Source: Arthrobacter jiangjiafuii (lineage in GTDB: Bacteria; Actinomycetota; Actinomycetes; Actinomycetales; Micrococcaceae). From it: DNA of 64,000 bases. The notes beneath the pieces were generated by a model. The model was not told the DNA's origin, made no database searches, and saw nothing but the letters and a program-made list of their open reading frames with translations. Shown piece after piece: positions 8,626-17,668 of this stretch. Positions within the stretch are counted from its first letter, which is position 1, and every line of letters starts with the position of its first letter. The stretch lies in NCBI RefSeq assembly GCF_018622995.1, contig NZ_CP076022.1, positions 2,604,001 to 2,668,000 of the forward strand, given 5' to 3'. Position numbers and translations under genes: made by a program.

Positions 8626-9076
8626 GCGACCGGGGACGCTGCCTGCCCCTCTGCCCCGGCTCGATTGGCCGGTGTGGGCTGCCGTTGCGGCCGGCGCCTT
8701 CGCCGGCGGCCTTGCCCGGTACGGGCTGTTGCAGCGCTTCCCGCCGGACCCGGCCGCCCTGGACTGGACCACACTGGGGATCAACGCAGGCGCCAGCCTG
8801 ACTCTGGGTTTCCTCACCTCCTGGTGGGTGACCCGTCCGATGGTCCCGTTCTGGCTGAAGGCGGGAATGGGCCCCGGGTTCCTGGGGTCCTTCAGCACTT
8901 TTTCGGCCGTTGCGCTCTCCCTCGAAGTTCCGCTCGCGGCCGGCCGGCACGATTTATGGATCGGCTACCTCGTGCTGACGCTGGCGGGCGGCTTCGGCGC
9001 GGCGGCCATCGGTCTCTGGCTGGGCGGACGGGCCGGAGCGGCGACCCGGGGCCGGCAAACGGGTGACGGATCATGA
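8618..9076 (+). CDS. crcB1: Fluoride channel FluC/CrcB, first paralogue
   Basis: A 152-residue membrane protein with four hydrophobic segments that exports fluoride as a dual-topology dimer. Family marks are an arginine in TM1 (GGLARYGLL), the asparagine in TM2 (GINAGASLTLGF) and the pore motif GFLGSFSTFSAVAL. It carries an extended N-terminus compared with its neighbour. It overlaps both the methyltransferase and the second fluC (ATGA). Tandem pairs usually form heterodimers of opposite orientation. Confidence 0.9.
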   Translation: MAERPGTLPAPLPRLDWPVWAAVAAGAFAGGLARYGLLQRFPPDPAALDWTTLGINAGASLTLGFLTSWWVTRPMVPFWLKAGMGPGFLGSFSTFSAVALSLEVPLAAGRHDLWIGYLVLTLAGGFGAAAIGLWLGGRAGAATRGRQTGDGS

Positions 9077-9444
9077 CGGCGCTTTGGGTGGGCGCCGCCT
9101 CGGTACTCGGTGCCCTGGCCAGATTTGCCCTCGACGCCTGGTTCACGCGTAGGCGCCGCCCAACCGGGGTTTCGTTTCCGGTCGCCACCTTGGTCGTTAA
9201 TGTGGCCGGCTCATTGTTAATCGGCTGGTGTTACGGGCTGCTGGACGGTGGTGCCCTCGGTGCCCGCGCTTATCCGGTCGCTGCCGCCGGCCTGGCCGGC
9301 GGGCTCACCACCTTCAGCTCCTTCAGCGTCGCCAGCCTGACCTTGTTCCTGGATGGTCGCCGATGGGCGGCGGCAGTCAATGTCACCGCCAACCTGGCCC
9401 TTGGCGTGGCCGCTGCCGCCCTCGGCCGGCTGCTCGCCGCCTGA
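9073..9444 (+). CDS. crcB2: Fluoride channel FluC/CrcB, second paralogue
   Basis: A 123-residue partner of the preceding gene, with the same marks: GALARFALD in TM1, VVNVAGSLLIGW in TM2 and the GLAGGLTTFSSFS pore motif. The four-base overlap with the first copy argues for stoichiometric synthesis of a heterodimer. No fluoride riboswitch was recognised upstream; expression seems tied to the hisN-methyltransferase transcript. Confidence 0.92.
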   Translation: MTALWVGAASVLGALARFALDAWFTRRRRPTGVSFPVATLVVNVAGSLLIGWCYGLLDGGALGARAYPVAAAGLAGGLTTFSSFSVASLTLFLDGRRWAAAVNVTANLALGVAAAALGRLLAA

Positions 9445-9580
9445 GCCGGTCAGCCACCCCCGGGCGCGTCCCTGCCCGTCCCTGTCCCCGGGCGGGTGTC
9501 ACCTGTAGTCTGATTTTCCGGCGCCCGAGGGGCCCAAACCGTCCAAACATGCTCTCTGCTGCTGCGAACAGGGGTACCAC

Positions 9581-10693
9581 ATGGTCACGTTCGGCATCGA
9601 AGAAGAATTCCTGCTCATGGATCCGGGCAGCTCGATGCCCAGCGCCCGGGCCGCAGAGCTGGTTGCCAGCCTCACCCCCCAGGACGGCAGCAGTTACACC
9701 AGCACCGCCGAGCTGCTGGCCTCTCAGGTGGAGAGCTCCACCCCTATCTGCACTGAGCCGGAGGAAGCGCTTGCCTCCCTGCTCGATTTTCGGGGCCGTC
9801 TGGCCCAGGCCGCTGCAGATGCCGGGCTTGCCGCTGCGCCCACCGGCGCAGCACCGCTCATCGACCCCGGCCCGGCCCTCGTGTCCGCCACCGAACGGTA
9901 CCGGAGCATGGGTGAGATGACCGGGGCGGTAGCCGAGGAGCACTATGTGAACGGGACCCATGTCCACGTGGCCGTCCCCGATAGGGACAGCGGCGTCCAG
10001 GTGCTCAACCAGATCCGGCCGTGGCTGGCCACGCTCGGAGCAATCAGCACCAATTCCCCCTACTGGCATGGCCGGGACAGCATGTTCGCCAGCTGGCGGA
10101 TCATCCATTACCGGCGCTGGTCGGTTCAGGGCTGCCCGCCGTTCTTCCAGGATGCCGCCGACTACGATGCCAGGCTTGCCCGGCTCATCGCCACCGACGT
10201 GGTCCTGGATTCGGGCCATGTGGGTTGGATAGCCCGGCTCTCCGACACCTTCCCGACAGTGGAGGTCCGCGTCGCCGATACCCAGCTGGAGGCCCGCGAC
10301 GCCGTCCTGCTGGCGCTGGTGACCCGCGGGCTGGTGACGACGGCGCTGGCGGAGGACGGATCGGGCATCGAGGGCAGCCCGGATGCCCTCTCTGATCCGG
10401 AAATCCTGGACGCCGGCCTCTGGCAGGCTGCCCGGTTCGGGCTGGGCGGAAAGCTGCTGGACCACGGCCCGGCCGGCGGGCATCTCGGCCGCTCCGCTGC
10501 CGACCAGGTGGGGGCCCTGCTCGCGTACATCCGCCCGGCCCTGGAGGAATCCGGAGACTATGGCTATGTCCGTGCCGGCCTCGCCCATATGTTTGACAAC
10601 GGCAGCGGCGCGCAGCGCCAGCGGGCAGCAGTCAGGCAGGGAGGGTTTGCCGCCCTGGGACCGTTGTTCGCGCAGGCATTGACGGCCCAGTGA
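9581..10693 (+). CDS. Carboxylate-amine ligase, GCS2 family (YbdK-like glutamate--cysteine ligase)
   Basis: A 370-residue cytoplasmic ligase of the GCS2 superfamily. It begins with the catalytic TFGIEEEFLLMDP stretch and has GTHVHVAVPD (about 126-135) and NSPYWHGRDSMFASWR (about 157-172), all characteristic of YbdK. E. coli YbdK has weak gamma-glutamylcysteine synthetase activity. Since Micrococcaceae use mycothiol, the real role may differ. About 136 bases separate it from fluC, so it may have its own promoter. The stop lies 53 bases from the opposing DUF2568 gene. Confidence 0.87.
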   Translation: MVTFGIEEEFLLMDPGSSMPSARAAELVASLTPQDGSSYTSTAELLASQVESSTPICTEPEEALASLLDFRGRLAQAAADAGLAAAPTGAAPLIDPGPALVSATERYRSMGEMTGAVAEEHYVNGTHVHVAVPDRDSGVQVLNQIRPWLATLGAISTNSPYWHGRDSMFASWRIIHYRRWSVQGCPPFFQDAADYDARLARLIATDVVLDSGHVGWIARLSDTFPTVEVRVADTQLEARDAVLLALVTRGLVTTALAEDGSGIEGSPDALSDPEILDAGLWQAARFGLGGKLLDHGPAGGHLGRSAADQVGALLAYIRPALEESGDYGYVRAGLAHMFDNGSGAQRQRAAVRQGGFAALGPLFAQALTAQ

Positions 10694-10746
10694 CGCTGAT
10701 CGGACGGCGTTGCAGCGGCCCTATCGTCTGGGAAGGGTTGCCGGGG

Positions 10747-11202
10747 CTAGCGTCCGGCTGCCCGACGGCCGGTCGGACGGCTGCCGGTCGAGCTGATGGC
10801 GGCTCCGGCGGCAGGATGCCCTGAGGCCAGGTCCCAGACCAGGTTGGCCGCGGCGGCAGCAGCCAGGATCAGTGCGGCCGGCAGGAGCCCGCTGAATGTC
10901 AGGGCTGCGGCTCCGGCCAGGAAGGCGCAGGCCGCCACAACCGGCAGCAGGGGCCAGGGCAGCCGCAGCTTCGCCCGTGGGGCCATGAAAAAGCTCCAGA
11001 GCCCAACGGTTACGGCCAGCGCAGCGATGGCTGCCAGGGCCCCGTGACCGGGGAAGGCTGCAATCGCCGAATAGGCGACGGCAAACAGGAGGGCCGTTTC
11101 CAGGCCGAAAGCCAGGATCTGGCGGACAGCTGCCGGACCCCGCCGGCCACCAACGGCAGCCTTCTCTTCGTCAGGGCCTGCTTGCGTCTTCTGCTCTGTC
11201 AC
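10747..11202 (-). CDS. YrdB/DUF2568 family membrane protein
   Basis: A 151-residue protein starting at GTG. About four hydrophobic segments occupy residues 27-130, and the DUF2568 signature LWSFFMAPRAKLRLP sits between the second and third. The N-terminus is charged and the C-terminus ends in an Arg/Gly-rich tail. Function is unknown for the family. It is transcribed in the same direction as the downstream-located glucosidase's strand but ends convergent with the GCS2 ligase. Confidence 0.75.
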   Translation of the reverse strand: MTEQKTQAGPDEEKAAVGGRRGPAAVRQILAFGLETALLFAVAYSAIAAFPGHGALAAIAALAVTVGLWSFFMAPRAKLRLPWPLLPVVAACAFLAGAAALTFSGLLPAALILAAAAAANLVWDLASGHPAAGAAISSTGSRPTGRRAAGR

Positions 11203-11237
11203 AGAGACAACTTTAGCCCCAGCGATTCGAAAGCCTG

Positions 11238-12947
11238 CTACCCGTTTTCATAGGTTGAGATATCCATGATCCGCGCCTCCCACGGGCGCAGTTGATGGGG
11301 GTTGCCCGGGTCGGTGTAGTTGCCGAGGATCAGGTCACCGGAGCCCAGGTTCGAGGGCAGCATCAGCGGATCGGCTGACACATTACAGGTCACCAGGAAC
11401 TGCTGGTCACCGCGGCTGCGCCGGAACGCATACAGGACCGGGTGGCCCGGATCGAGCAGGTGGAAATCGCCCAGGGCCACCACCGGGGACTCATGCCGGA
11501 GCCTGATCAGTCGCTGGTAGTAGCGGTAAATCGAGCGGTCCGAGGCCAGATCCGCCTCCGCGTTGATGGCGGGGTAATTCGCGTTCACCGGAATCCAGGG
11601 TGTTCCGGAAGTAAATCCTGCATGGCGTTGCCCGCTCCACTGCATCGGGGTGCGGGCGTTGTCACGGCTCATGGCGCCGAGAGCGCGCAACGCTGCCTTG
11701 GCTCCGGTTCCGCGGCGGAGTGCCTCGGCATAATAGTTCAGCGATTCGACGTCGCGGTACTCATCAATGGAGGTGAACCCGGCGTTGGTCATGCCGAGCT
11801 CTTCGCCTTGGTAGACATAGGGCGTGCCCCGGTGCAGGTGCAGGAGAGTGGCCCACAGCGTCGCCGACTCGTAGCGGTAAACGCCGTCGTCGCCGAACCG
11901 GGACAGGTGCCGCGGCTGGTCGTGGTTGCCCAGATACAGGCTGTTCCATCCGGTTTCCGCCAGGCCGCGCTGCCACCGGTTGAAGCTGGTCTTGAGGTCG
12001 CGCAGGTCCAGGTCCCGGTAGTCCCATTTGTTGCCCGGGCGCTGGTCCAGGTTGACGTGTTCAAACTGGAACACCATGTCCAGCTCGCCCCGGTGCGGAT
12101 CGGTGAACAGCAGGGCCTGGTCCACGGTGGCGCCCGGGGTCTCCCCCACGTTGAGGTAGTCGCCGTCGCGGCCGGCAAAGACCGCGCGCCGCATCTCCTG
12201 CAGGAACTCGTGGATCCGCGGCCCGGATGTGAAATGCGGGGACCCGTCGCCCCAGACCCCTCCGGGTTCCACCACGCCGTCGGGCAGGGCAGGATCCTTG
12301 GAAATGAAATTGATGACGTCCATCCGGAATCCATCCACGCCCCGGTCAAGCCACCAGTTCATCATGGTGTGGACCCGGGCGCGTACCCGCGGATTCTCCC
12401 AGTTCAGGTCCGGCTGCTGGGGTGTGAAGAGGTGCAGATAGTACTGCTCGGTCACCGGATCGTAAGTCCAGGCGGAGCCGCCGAAGTGCGAGCCCCAGTT
12501 GTTCGGCTCGGCCCCCGGTTCCCCCGGCTCAAACCCGGGGCGGGGATCACGCCACCAATAGGAATCCCGCTCGGCGTTGTCCCGCGTGGCCGCCGATTCC
12601 CGGAATGCCTCATGTTCGCTGGAGGTATGGTTTACCACCAGGTCCATAATGAGCTTCATGCCCCGGGCGTGGATGCCGTCGAGCAGATCGTCGAAGTCCT
12701 CCTCGGAGCCAAAGAGTGTATCGATCTTGCGGTAATTGCTGATGTCATAGCCATTGTCGAATTGCGGCGACTGGTGGACCGGGGACAGCCAGATGACGTC
12801 CACGCCCAGCTCGGCGAGATAGTCCAGCTTGCCGGTGATCCCCGCCAGGTCGCCTGTACCGCTGCCGGTGCTGTCGGCAAAGCTGCGGGGATAGATCTGG
12901 TAGGCGACGGCGTTTGTCCACCAGGCCGGCCGGTCGGGATCGCTCAT
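11238..12947 (-). CDS. Alpha-glucosidase, glycoside hydrolase family 13
   Basis: A 569-residue cytoplasmic enzyme of the oligo-1,6-glucosidase/alpha-glucosidase branch of GH13. It begins AYQIYPRSFADS and has the four conserved regions: DLVVNHTS, GFRMDVINF (catalytic nucleophile Asp), a LNVGETPG segment with the acid/base Glu, and LGNHDQPR. It would release glucose from maltose, isomaltose or sucrose-like sugars; specificity cannot be read from the sequence. It stands alone with no transporter next to it. The 3' end carries the small C-terminal beta domain. Confidence 0.92.
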   Translation of the reverse strand: MSDPDRPAWWTNAVAYQIYPRSFADSTGSGTGDLAGITGKLDYLAELGVDVIWLSPVHQSPQFDNGYDISNYRKIDTLFGSEEDFDDLLDGIHARGMKLIMDLVVNHTSSEHEAFRESAATRDNAERDSYWWRDPRPGFEPGEPGAEPNNWGSHFGGSAWTYDPVTEQYYLHLFTPQQPDLNWENPRVRARVHTMMNWWLDRGVDGFRMDVINFISKDPALPDGVVEPGGVWGDGSPHFTSGPRIHEFLQEMRRAVFAGRDGDYLNVGETPGATVDQALLFTDPHRGELDMVFQFEHVNLDQRPGNKWDYRDLDLRDLKTSFNRWQRGLAETGWNSLYLGNHDQPRHLSRFGDDGVYRYESATLWATLLHLHRGTPYVYQGEELGMTNAGFTSIDEYRDVESLNYYAEALRRGTGAKAALRALGAMSRDNARTPMQWSGQRHAGFTSGTPWIPVNANYPAINAEADLASDRSIYRYYQRLIRLRHESPVVALGDFHLLDPGHPVLYAFRRSRGDQQFLVTCNVSADPLMLPSNLGSGDLILGNYTDPGNPHQLRPWEARIMDISTYENG

Positions 12948-13120
12948 GCGGTGCCTCTCATGTGGCTCATTCAGCGGGCGGATGCGGGCATTCTACGTCG
13001 GCGGGCGCCCCACTGACAGGGCGCCGGCTTGCAGGCGGGCAGTACCACACCGGAACCCCCGGTTTCATTGCCAGCAGGTTGCCGCCGTCGTTATCGTGAA
13101 CGCTACTTCCCTCCGGTGGT

Positions 13121-13134
13121 GCCTCCGCGGAGGC
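13121..13134. promoter_or_regulatory. 14-bp perfect palindrome upstream of DUF1269 gene
   Basis: GCCTCCGCGGAGGC is fully self-complementary and lies 28 bases before the ATG. It could be an operator or a small hairpin in the leader. In GC-rich DNA such a palindrome is not rare, so this is only suggestive. Confidence 0.3.
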
Positions 13135-13162
13135 TTCCGAATTCCAATCGTTTGGAGCAAAC

Positions 13163-13654
13163 ATGGCAACGTTGACCGTATGGAAATTCTCTGATTCAGG
13201 TGCTGCGGAGCAGGCAACCGAGACCCTCTCGTCCCTGCAGTCGCAGGGACTCATTAATGTGCAGGATTCAGCCGTTGTCACCTGGCCCCAGGACAAGAAA
13301 AAGCCCCGGACCATCCAGGAACACCATCTGGTCGGCGCCGGAGCCCTGGGCGGCGGGTTCTGGGGACTGTTGTTTGGCCTGATCTTCTTTGTGCCGCTCA
13401 TCGGCCTCGTGGTGGGCGCCGCAGTTGGCGCACTCTCGGCCTCCATGGTGGATGTGGGGATCGACGACGGTTTCATCAAGCAGGTCCGCGCCGAAGTCAC
13501 CCCGGGCACCTCTGCCCTGTTTGTCCTGACCTCCGATGCTGTGGAGGACCGTGTGCTGGATGCCTTCCGGAGCAGCTACCCCGACGCCAAACTGATCTAC
13601 ACGAATCTCTCCAAGGACCAGGAGGCAAAGCTGCGCCAGGCGTTCGCCGACTAA
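13163..13654 (+). CDS. DUF1269 domain-containing membrane protein
   Basis: A 163-residue protein. The N-terminal ferredoxin-like half (MATLTVWKFSDSGAAEQATETL) is followed by a glycine-rich hydrophobic hairpin GAGALGGGFWGLLFGLIF and VPLIGLVVGAAVGALSA, then a second soluble part with VTPGTSALFVLTSD. This is the DUF1269 arrangement, often stress-induced in bacteria but of unknown role. The start is supported by TTGGAG. The gene is monocistronic, with the palindrome noted just upstream. Confidence 0.85.
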   Translation: MATLTVWKFSDSGAAEQATETLSSLQSQGLINVQDSAVVTWPQDKKKPRTIQEHHLVGAGALGGGFWGLLFGLIFFVPLIGLVVGAAVGALSASMVDVGIDDGFIKQVRAEVTPGTSALFVLTSDAVEDRVLDAFRSSYPDAKLIYTNLSKDQEAKLRQAFAD

Positions 13655-13696
13655 GGCTACGCAGGCCCAAGGCCCGGTCCGTGTCCCGTATCGTTG

Positions 13697-14101
13697 ATGG
13701 GGATGATTACCAGACGCCAGGCCGCACTTGCCCTAGACATTCCCCTTGAAATGGCTACCCGCCACGGAATTCCCGCCCGCCTCTCCGAGGAGGAGCTGGA
13801 AGATCTGAAGGCCAACCCGCCGAAGTGGCTCGCCCAGTCCCGGGCCAACCGCACCGGCAAACGGCCGGTATGGGTGGAGCTGGAGTGTACCGTCTGCGGC
13901 TACCGTGAAACCGCCCGGCCGAAGAAGTGGTGGCCGGAGTTCGCCTTCCTGGCGTGCGCCGACCACGCCAGCAGCGACCTGCCGCCGCTGGAGGCCGGCA
14001 GGGTCCGGGGAGAATACGACGGCATAGGAACCCGGTTTATCGGCTACGTGGATGTTCCCGTCTCCGAAGCTCCGGCGCCCGGAACAGGGCAGGACAACTA
14101 G
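13697..14101 (+). CDS. Conserved hypothetical protein with Cys-pair motif
   Basis: A soluble protein of about 134 residues that I cannot assign to a named family. The N-terminal part (ITRRQAALALDIPLEMATRHGIPARLSEEELEDL) looks like a helical, possibly DNA-binding module. The second half has CTVCGY and a downstream C..H pair (FLACADHAS), which could form a zinc site. Start is uncertain: TTG at 13694, ATG at 13697 and ATG at 13703 are all in frame and none has a good RBS. A strong terminator follows directly. Confidence 0.7.
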   Translation: MGMITRRQAALALDIPLEMATRHGIPARLSEEELEDLKANPPKWLAQSRANRTGKRPVWVELECTVCGYRETARPKKWWPEFAFLACADHASSDLPPLEAGRVRGEYDGIGTRFIGYVDVPVSEAPAPGTGQDN

Positions 14102-14114
14102 CCGCAGGACAACT

Positions 14115-14165
14115 AAAAAGCCAGGCACGCTCCCCCAATCCGGGGCAGCGTGCCTGGCTTTTTGT
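14115..14165. terminator. Bidirectional terminator
   Basis: A 16-bp perfect stem (14116-14131 with 14147-14162) flanked by A residues on the left and T residues on the right. It lies between the convergent hypothetical gene (plus) and the UDG-like gene (minus) and can serve both. Confidence 0.9.
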
Positions 14166-14214
14166 CCTGCCGGTGCCTGCTTCCTGCCGGCGCCTGTCCG
14201 GCTTGGTGAAAAGG

Positions 14215-14850
14215 CTAGCTCTCGGGCACGGCCAGCCCGGTGCGGGCCATGGCGTCCTTGTAGGCAATCCTCATGGTGGCCAGGCCGTCTTCCTGCCGCT
14301 CGGCCGTGGCGCCGAATGCCCGGCCGTCCACGGACCGGGCCTTGTAGATCTTGAAGCTGCGGCGGTAGATCATCCGGTTCTCGGTCTTGAGGAAGGCTGC
14401 GCAGAGCCGCTGGGCCTCGGTCCCGTGGGCAACGATCGCCGAGGCGCGGGGTACCAGGGCCAGGAAACGCAGCAGGGGCTTGAGGCCTTCCTGGATCTGC
14501 TCCTTGGTCAGCTTTCCGTTGGGCTCTCCGGGAACGAACCAGGGGTAGGTGTTCCAGGGCATCACGTATTCCGGGCGAAGGCCCACCTGCCAGTGAACGC
14601 CGAGCAGGCGGGCGATGGCGTCGTCGTCGCCTGCCGTAATGAAGCCGGACTTGTGGGCGGTGCCGATATTGGAGAACAGGCTCACAATGCGGGTGTCTCC
14701 CACGTCGTGCATCGGATCGACGTAGGGCACCTCGGTGCCGGGCTTCAGCGCCTTGAGCGAATCACACAGCTGATTGACTTCAGCCACATTTTCGTCGTAG
14801 CGGCGGTTCCAGAGTTCTTCGGATTGTGTTCCATGGTCCAGGCTTTGCAT
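14215..14850 (-). CDS. Uracil-DNA glycosylase family-like protein
   Basis: A 211-residue protein related to the UDG superfamily. It has the acidic motif VPYVDPMHDVGDTRIVSLFSNIG, the middle VGLRPEYVMPWNTYPWFVPGE segment (N and PW in the position of the family's second motif), and a late VAHGTEAQ stretch corresponding to the DNA-intercalation motif. Classical UDGs excise uracil from DNA; this actinobacterial branch is divergent, and activity should be regarded as probable only. It is followed by the bidirectional terminator at 14.1 kb. Confidence 0.7.
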   Translation of the reverse strand: MQSLDHGTQSEELWNRRYDENVAEVNQLCDSLKALKPGTEVPYVDPMHDVGDTRIVSLFSNIGTAHKSGFITAGDDDAIARLLGVHWQVGLRPEYVMPWNTYPWFVPGEPNGKLTKEQIQEGLKPLLRFLALVPRASAIVAHGTEAQRLCAAFLKTENRMIYRRSFKIYKARSVDGRAFGATAERQEDGLATMRIAYKDAMARTGLAVPES

Positions 14851-15130
14851 AAAGTGGTGCGTCTCCTACAGGGGTCTCATCGACCGGTTATAGCTCAGGT
14901 GCCCGGACGGAGCGCGTTCGGGCGGATGCTGCCGAACCGCACGCCGATACGCGGCGGCATTTCTCGGACCCGCCGAGGCGGAAGACCGGTGGCCCTGCCT
15001 TGCGGACAGGTTTCCGGCTTCCGCCAGTCTACCAATTCCTGCACTCACTCCTCTGCCCGCCGGCGGACCCGGGGCCAAAAACCGTTAACGTGTGACCAAC
15101 AACTCGCACAGCGGCCCGCAACCGGTCCGG

Positions 15131-15176
15131 AAAACAAAAAAGCAGGGAAGGTGCCTGATGGCACCTTCCCTGCTTT
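15131..15176 (-). terminator. ssrA terminator
   Basis: A 17-bp perfect stem (15139-15155 with 15160-15176) and a four-base loop. On the minus strand it is followed by a T-rich run (complement of 15131-15141). It begins five bases after the CCA end of tmRNA. Confidence 0.9.
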
Positions 15177-15180
15177 GAGT

Positions 15181-15550
15181 TGGTGGAGATGGGGGGAATT
15201 GAACCCCCGTCCGATGTCGTGTTGTCAGGGCTTCTCCGGGCGCAGTCTGCGGTGGATTTTCTCGGCCCCAGCTGTCATGCAGACAAGCAGCTGATCCGGG
15301 CCCAGCCGTTTAAGAGTCCCGAACACGCCAACGGCGAGCATGTTCAGCAGTGGCCCTCTAAATGACGCCAGGATCCGGGACGAGAGCATTCCCGGGCTGA
15401 CGGACTATGCCCGCTGCTTAGGCAGCGAGAGCGAAGTCAGTGCGCTTTGAATCGGCACTTATTGTTTTGCAAGGAGCGTTTACGAGATAACCCTGCATCC
15501 TCGGCCCGCTTCACCTGTCTCGACTAACACCGTCGAAACCTGTCATCCCC
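15181..15550 (-). ncRNA. ssrA: Transfer-messenger RNA (tmRNA)
   Basis: About 370 bases. The 5' end GGGGATG pairs with CATCTCC before the 3' ACCA (one G-U pair), forming the tRNA-like acceptor stem, and the T arm reads GGGTTCAATTCCCCCC. The conserved 5' element GACAGGTTTCGACGG is present. The internal reading frame starts at GCC after ATAAGT and encodes the tag ADSKRTDFALAA followed by TAA, close to the mycobacterial ADSHQRDYALAA. It rescues stalled ribosomes together with SmpB, whose gene lies about 140 bases upstream on the same strand. Confidence 0.97.
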
Positions 15551-15689
15551 GTATGGAATTACCAACTGTTCAATCACTTACTGCACCGATCCTCAGACCG
15601 GTGGATTAAGTGTAGCCCATGTTCCCCGGCAAGGGTGGGCCCGGCGTCGGAACCAGCCCGCCTTCGGTACCGGCCGCCTTCAGCAATGC

Positions 15690-16163
15690 TCAGGCGCCGC
15701 GGTTTTTCTCGCGCATATCGCGCAGGGCTTCCCGGTTGTCCTGCTTCTCGCGCAGGGTCTGGCGCTTGTCATAGTCACGCTTGCCTCGGGCGACGGCGAT
15801 CTCCACCTTGGCGCGCCCGTCCAGGAAGTACAGCTGGAGGGGAACGATGGTGAACCCGGTTTCCCGGGTCTTCTGCATGATCTTGTCCAGCTGCTCGCGG
15901 TGCAGCAGGAGCTTGCGGCGGCGGCGTGCGGAGTGGTTGGTCCAACTGCCGTTGAGGTATTCCGGAATGTAGCAGGCCTCTAGCCAGAGTTCATCGTTGT
16001 AGAAGGTACCGAACCCGTCCACCAGGGAGGCCCGTCCCTCACGCAGCGACTTGACCTCTGTTCCCATCAAGACCATGCCGGCTTCATAGGTGTCGAGGAT
16101 TTCGTAGTTGTGCCGGGCCTTGCGGTTGGTGGCCACAACCTTACGGCCACTTTCTCTGGGCAC
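15690..16163 (-). CDS. smpB: SsrA-binding protein SmpB
   Basis: A 157-residue partner of tmRNA in trans-translation. Clear family blocks are VVATNRKARHNYEILDTYEAGMVL near the N-terminus read in two parts (VVATNRKARHNYEI and TYEAGMVLMGTEVKSLREG), KLLLHREQLDKI and GRAKVEIAVARGKRDYDKR at the C-terminal basic tail. Start is GTG at 16163, preceded by AAAAGGAG. It lies between the M23 hydrolase gene and ssrA on the same strand. Confidence 0.97.
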   Translation of the reverse strand: MPRESGRKVVATNRKARHNYEILDTYEAGMVLMGTEVKSLREGRASLVDGFGTFYNDELWLEACYIPEYLNGSWTNHSARRRRKLLLHREQLDKIMQKTRETGFTIVPLQLYFLDGRAKVEIAVARGKRDYDKRQTLREKQDNREALRDMREKNRGA

Positions 16164-16205
16164 GGGGCAACTCCTTTTCGACGAACGGAAAACTCTATTG
16201 TAGGC

Positions 16206-17615
16206 CTACAGCAGGCCCATCGGATTAACCGCGGCGCCGTTCAGGATGGTCTCGAAGTGCAGGTGGCAGCCCGTCGAGTTGCCGGTGGTCCCCACGTAGC
16301 CGATCAGCTGTCCGGCGTTTACGTACTGGCCCTGCGAGACGACGTAGCTGGTCAGATGGTAGTAGTTCGTGGCCAGCGCGCTCCTGCCGATCACTCCGTG
16401 ATCCAAGACCACGTAGTTGCCGGCGCCGATCATCTCGCTCTGGTTGGATGCGGGGATCGCCTTCCACACGTTGCCGCCAGCAGGTGCATAGACGGGGGTG
16501 CCGCATTGGGCCGCGAAGTCGACGCCGGAGTGCAGGTACCCGCCGTTGCCGTAAAAGTCGATGGTCCCGGCGGGCACGCCGCGCCAGCCGAACCCGGAGG
16601 ATATCGGTGCATTGACCGGCATGCGCAGACCGAAGGCGGACGGGTTGGTGGGGGTGGTGGAAGGAACCTGCGGTGCCGGCGCGGGCCGGTTGGCACGGGC
16701 CGCCTCCGCCGCGGCCTGACGGTTGGCCTCGGCAACGCGGGCTTCCTCTTCCTTCCGGGCCTTTTCCAGCTGCTCACGCTGGCGCTCGGCGATGTCGGCA
16801 TTTGCCTTGGCCTTCGCCGTCTCCAGCGAAGCCAACTGCGCTTGAACGATCGGTTTCCGGGCCTCCAGGGCAGCGTTCGCTGCTGCCGTCTGCTCAATCA
16901 GGGTGTCAACCTTGGCCTTCTCGGCTGCTGCGGCGTCGCGGGCTTCCTGCTCGACCTTAAGCGCAGCCTCGGCCTGAACCTTCAGGCTCGAGATCTCTTC
17001 CTCGACCGCTGCCAGGCGCGCTTCCGAGTTCAGGTTGGTGGCGCTTTGCTCTGAGAGCTTCTGCATTGCGGCGTTCTGGCTGCGCATTACCTGTTCGGCC
17101 AGACCCATCGAATCGGTCAGGCTTTCCGCGCCCTCGGCTCCGAGGATCAGCGAGAAACTGGAGGGGACCCCGCCGCTCTTGTAAGCCTGGGCGGCAATCT
17201 GCCCGATGACATCCTGAGTATCGTCCATGGCCTCTTGGTCCGAGGCGATCTGGGACGTGATCGTGTTGCGGGTTTCCTGGGCGAGGGCAACCCGGTCGGT
17301 CAGTGCGCCGACCTTTCCGGCCGCCGTCGAAACGCGGCCTTCAGCGTCCGTAAGGCTCTGCTGGGCGCCGGGCAGCTGCTGCTGGTAAACCGCCAGCTCC
17401 GCGACCTTGCGGCTGGTCTCGGCGTCAAGGTACTCGTACGTTTCCTGGGTTTTCTGCTGCTCCGCCTCGATGGCCGCCTTGCGGTCGTCTAGCTCGTCGG
17501 CAGTTGCCGTGCCGCTAAACGCCAGTGTCAGGGCAAGCATGGCGGAAGCAACCACGCCGACGGTGGTTTTGCGCAGGGCAGGCTTCGCGGCCGGCCGCGA
17601 AGCCGCGCTAACCAT
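16206..17615 (-). CDS. Secreted coiled-coil M23 peptidase (FtsEX-associated wall hydrolase or activator)
   Basis: A 469-residue exported protein. It has an N-terminal signal peptide (hydrophobic VVASAMLALTLAFSG, cleavage near TATA-DE at about 39-40), a long coiled coil with two helical blocks (about 41-170 and 200-310, rich in A, E, K, Q), a Pro linker and a C-terminal M23 LytM domain. Zinc ligands are intact: HSGVDFA and HLHFE. The gene follows ftsE-ftsX, the same order as EnvC- or PcsB-like FtsEX partners, so it is probably gated by FtsEX at the division septum. An intact metal site suggests real endopeptidase activity rather than activation only. Confidence 0.88.
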   Translation of the reverse strand: MVSAASRPAAKPALRKTTVGVVASAMLALTLAFSGTATADELDDRKAAIEAEQQKTQETYEYLDAETSRKVAELAVYQQQLPGAQQSLTDAEGRVSTAAGKVGALTDRVALAQETRNTITSQIASDQEAMDDTQDVIGQIAAQAYKSGGVPSSFSLILGAEGAESLTDSMGLAEQVMRSQNAAMQKLSEQSATNLNSEARLAAVEEEISSLKVQAEAALKVEQEARDAAAAEKAKVDTLIEQTAAANAALEARKPIVQAQLASLETAKAKANADIAERQREQLEKARKEEEARVAEANRQAAAEAARANRPAPAPQVPSTTPTNPSAFGLRMPVNAPISSGFGWRGVPAGTIDFYGNGGYLHSGVDFAAQCGTPVYAPAGGNVWKAIPASNQSEMIGAGNYVVLDHGVIGRSALATNYYHLTSYVVSQGQYVNAGQLIGYVGTTGNSTGCHLHFETILNGAAVNPMGLL

Positions 17616-17668
17616 TGGTGGAACCGTCCATGGAGTTTGTCCGCTTTCTCTTCAGAGTGCGCATCACT

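Noticed and set aside
14866-15078. Possible small gene upstream of the UDG-like gene
   Set aside because: No RBS, composition typical of a non-coding GC-rich frame, no recognisable domain.
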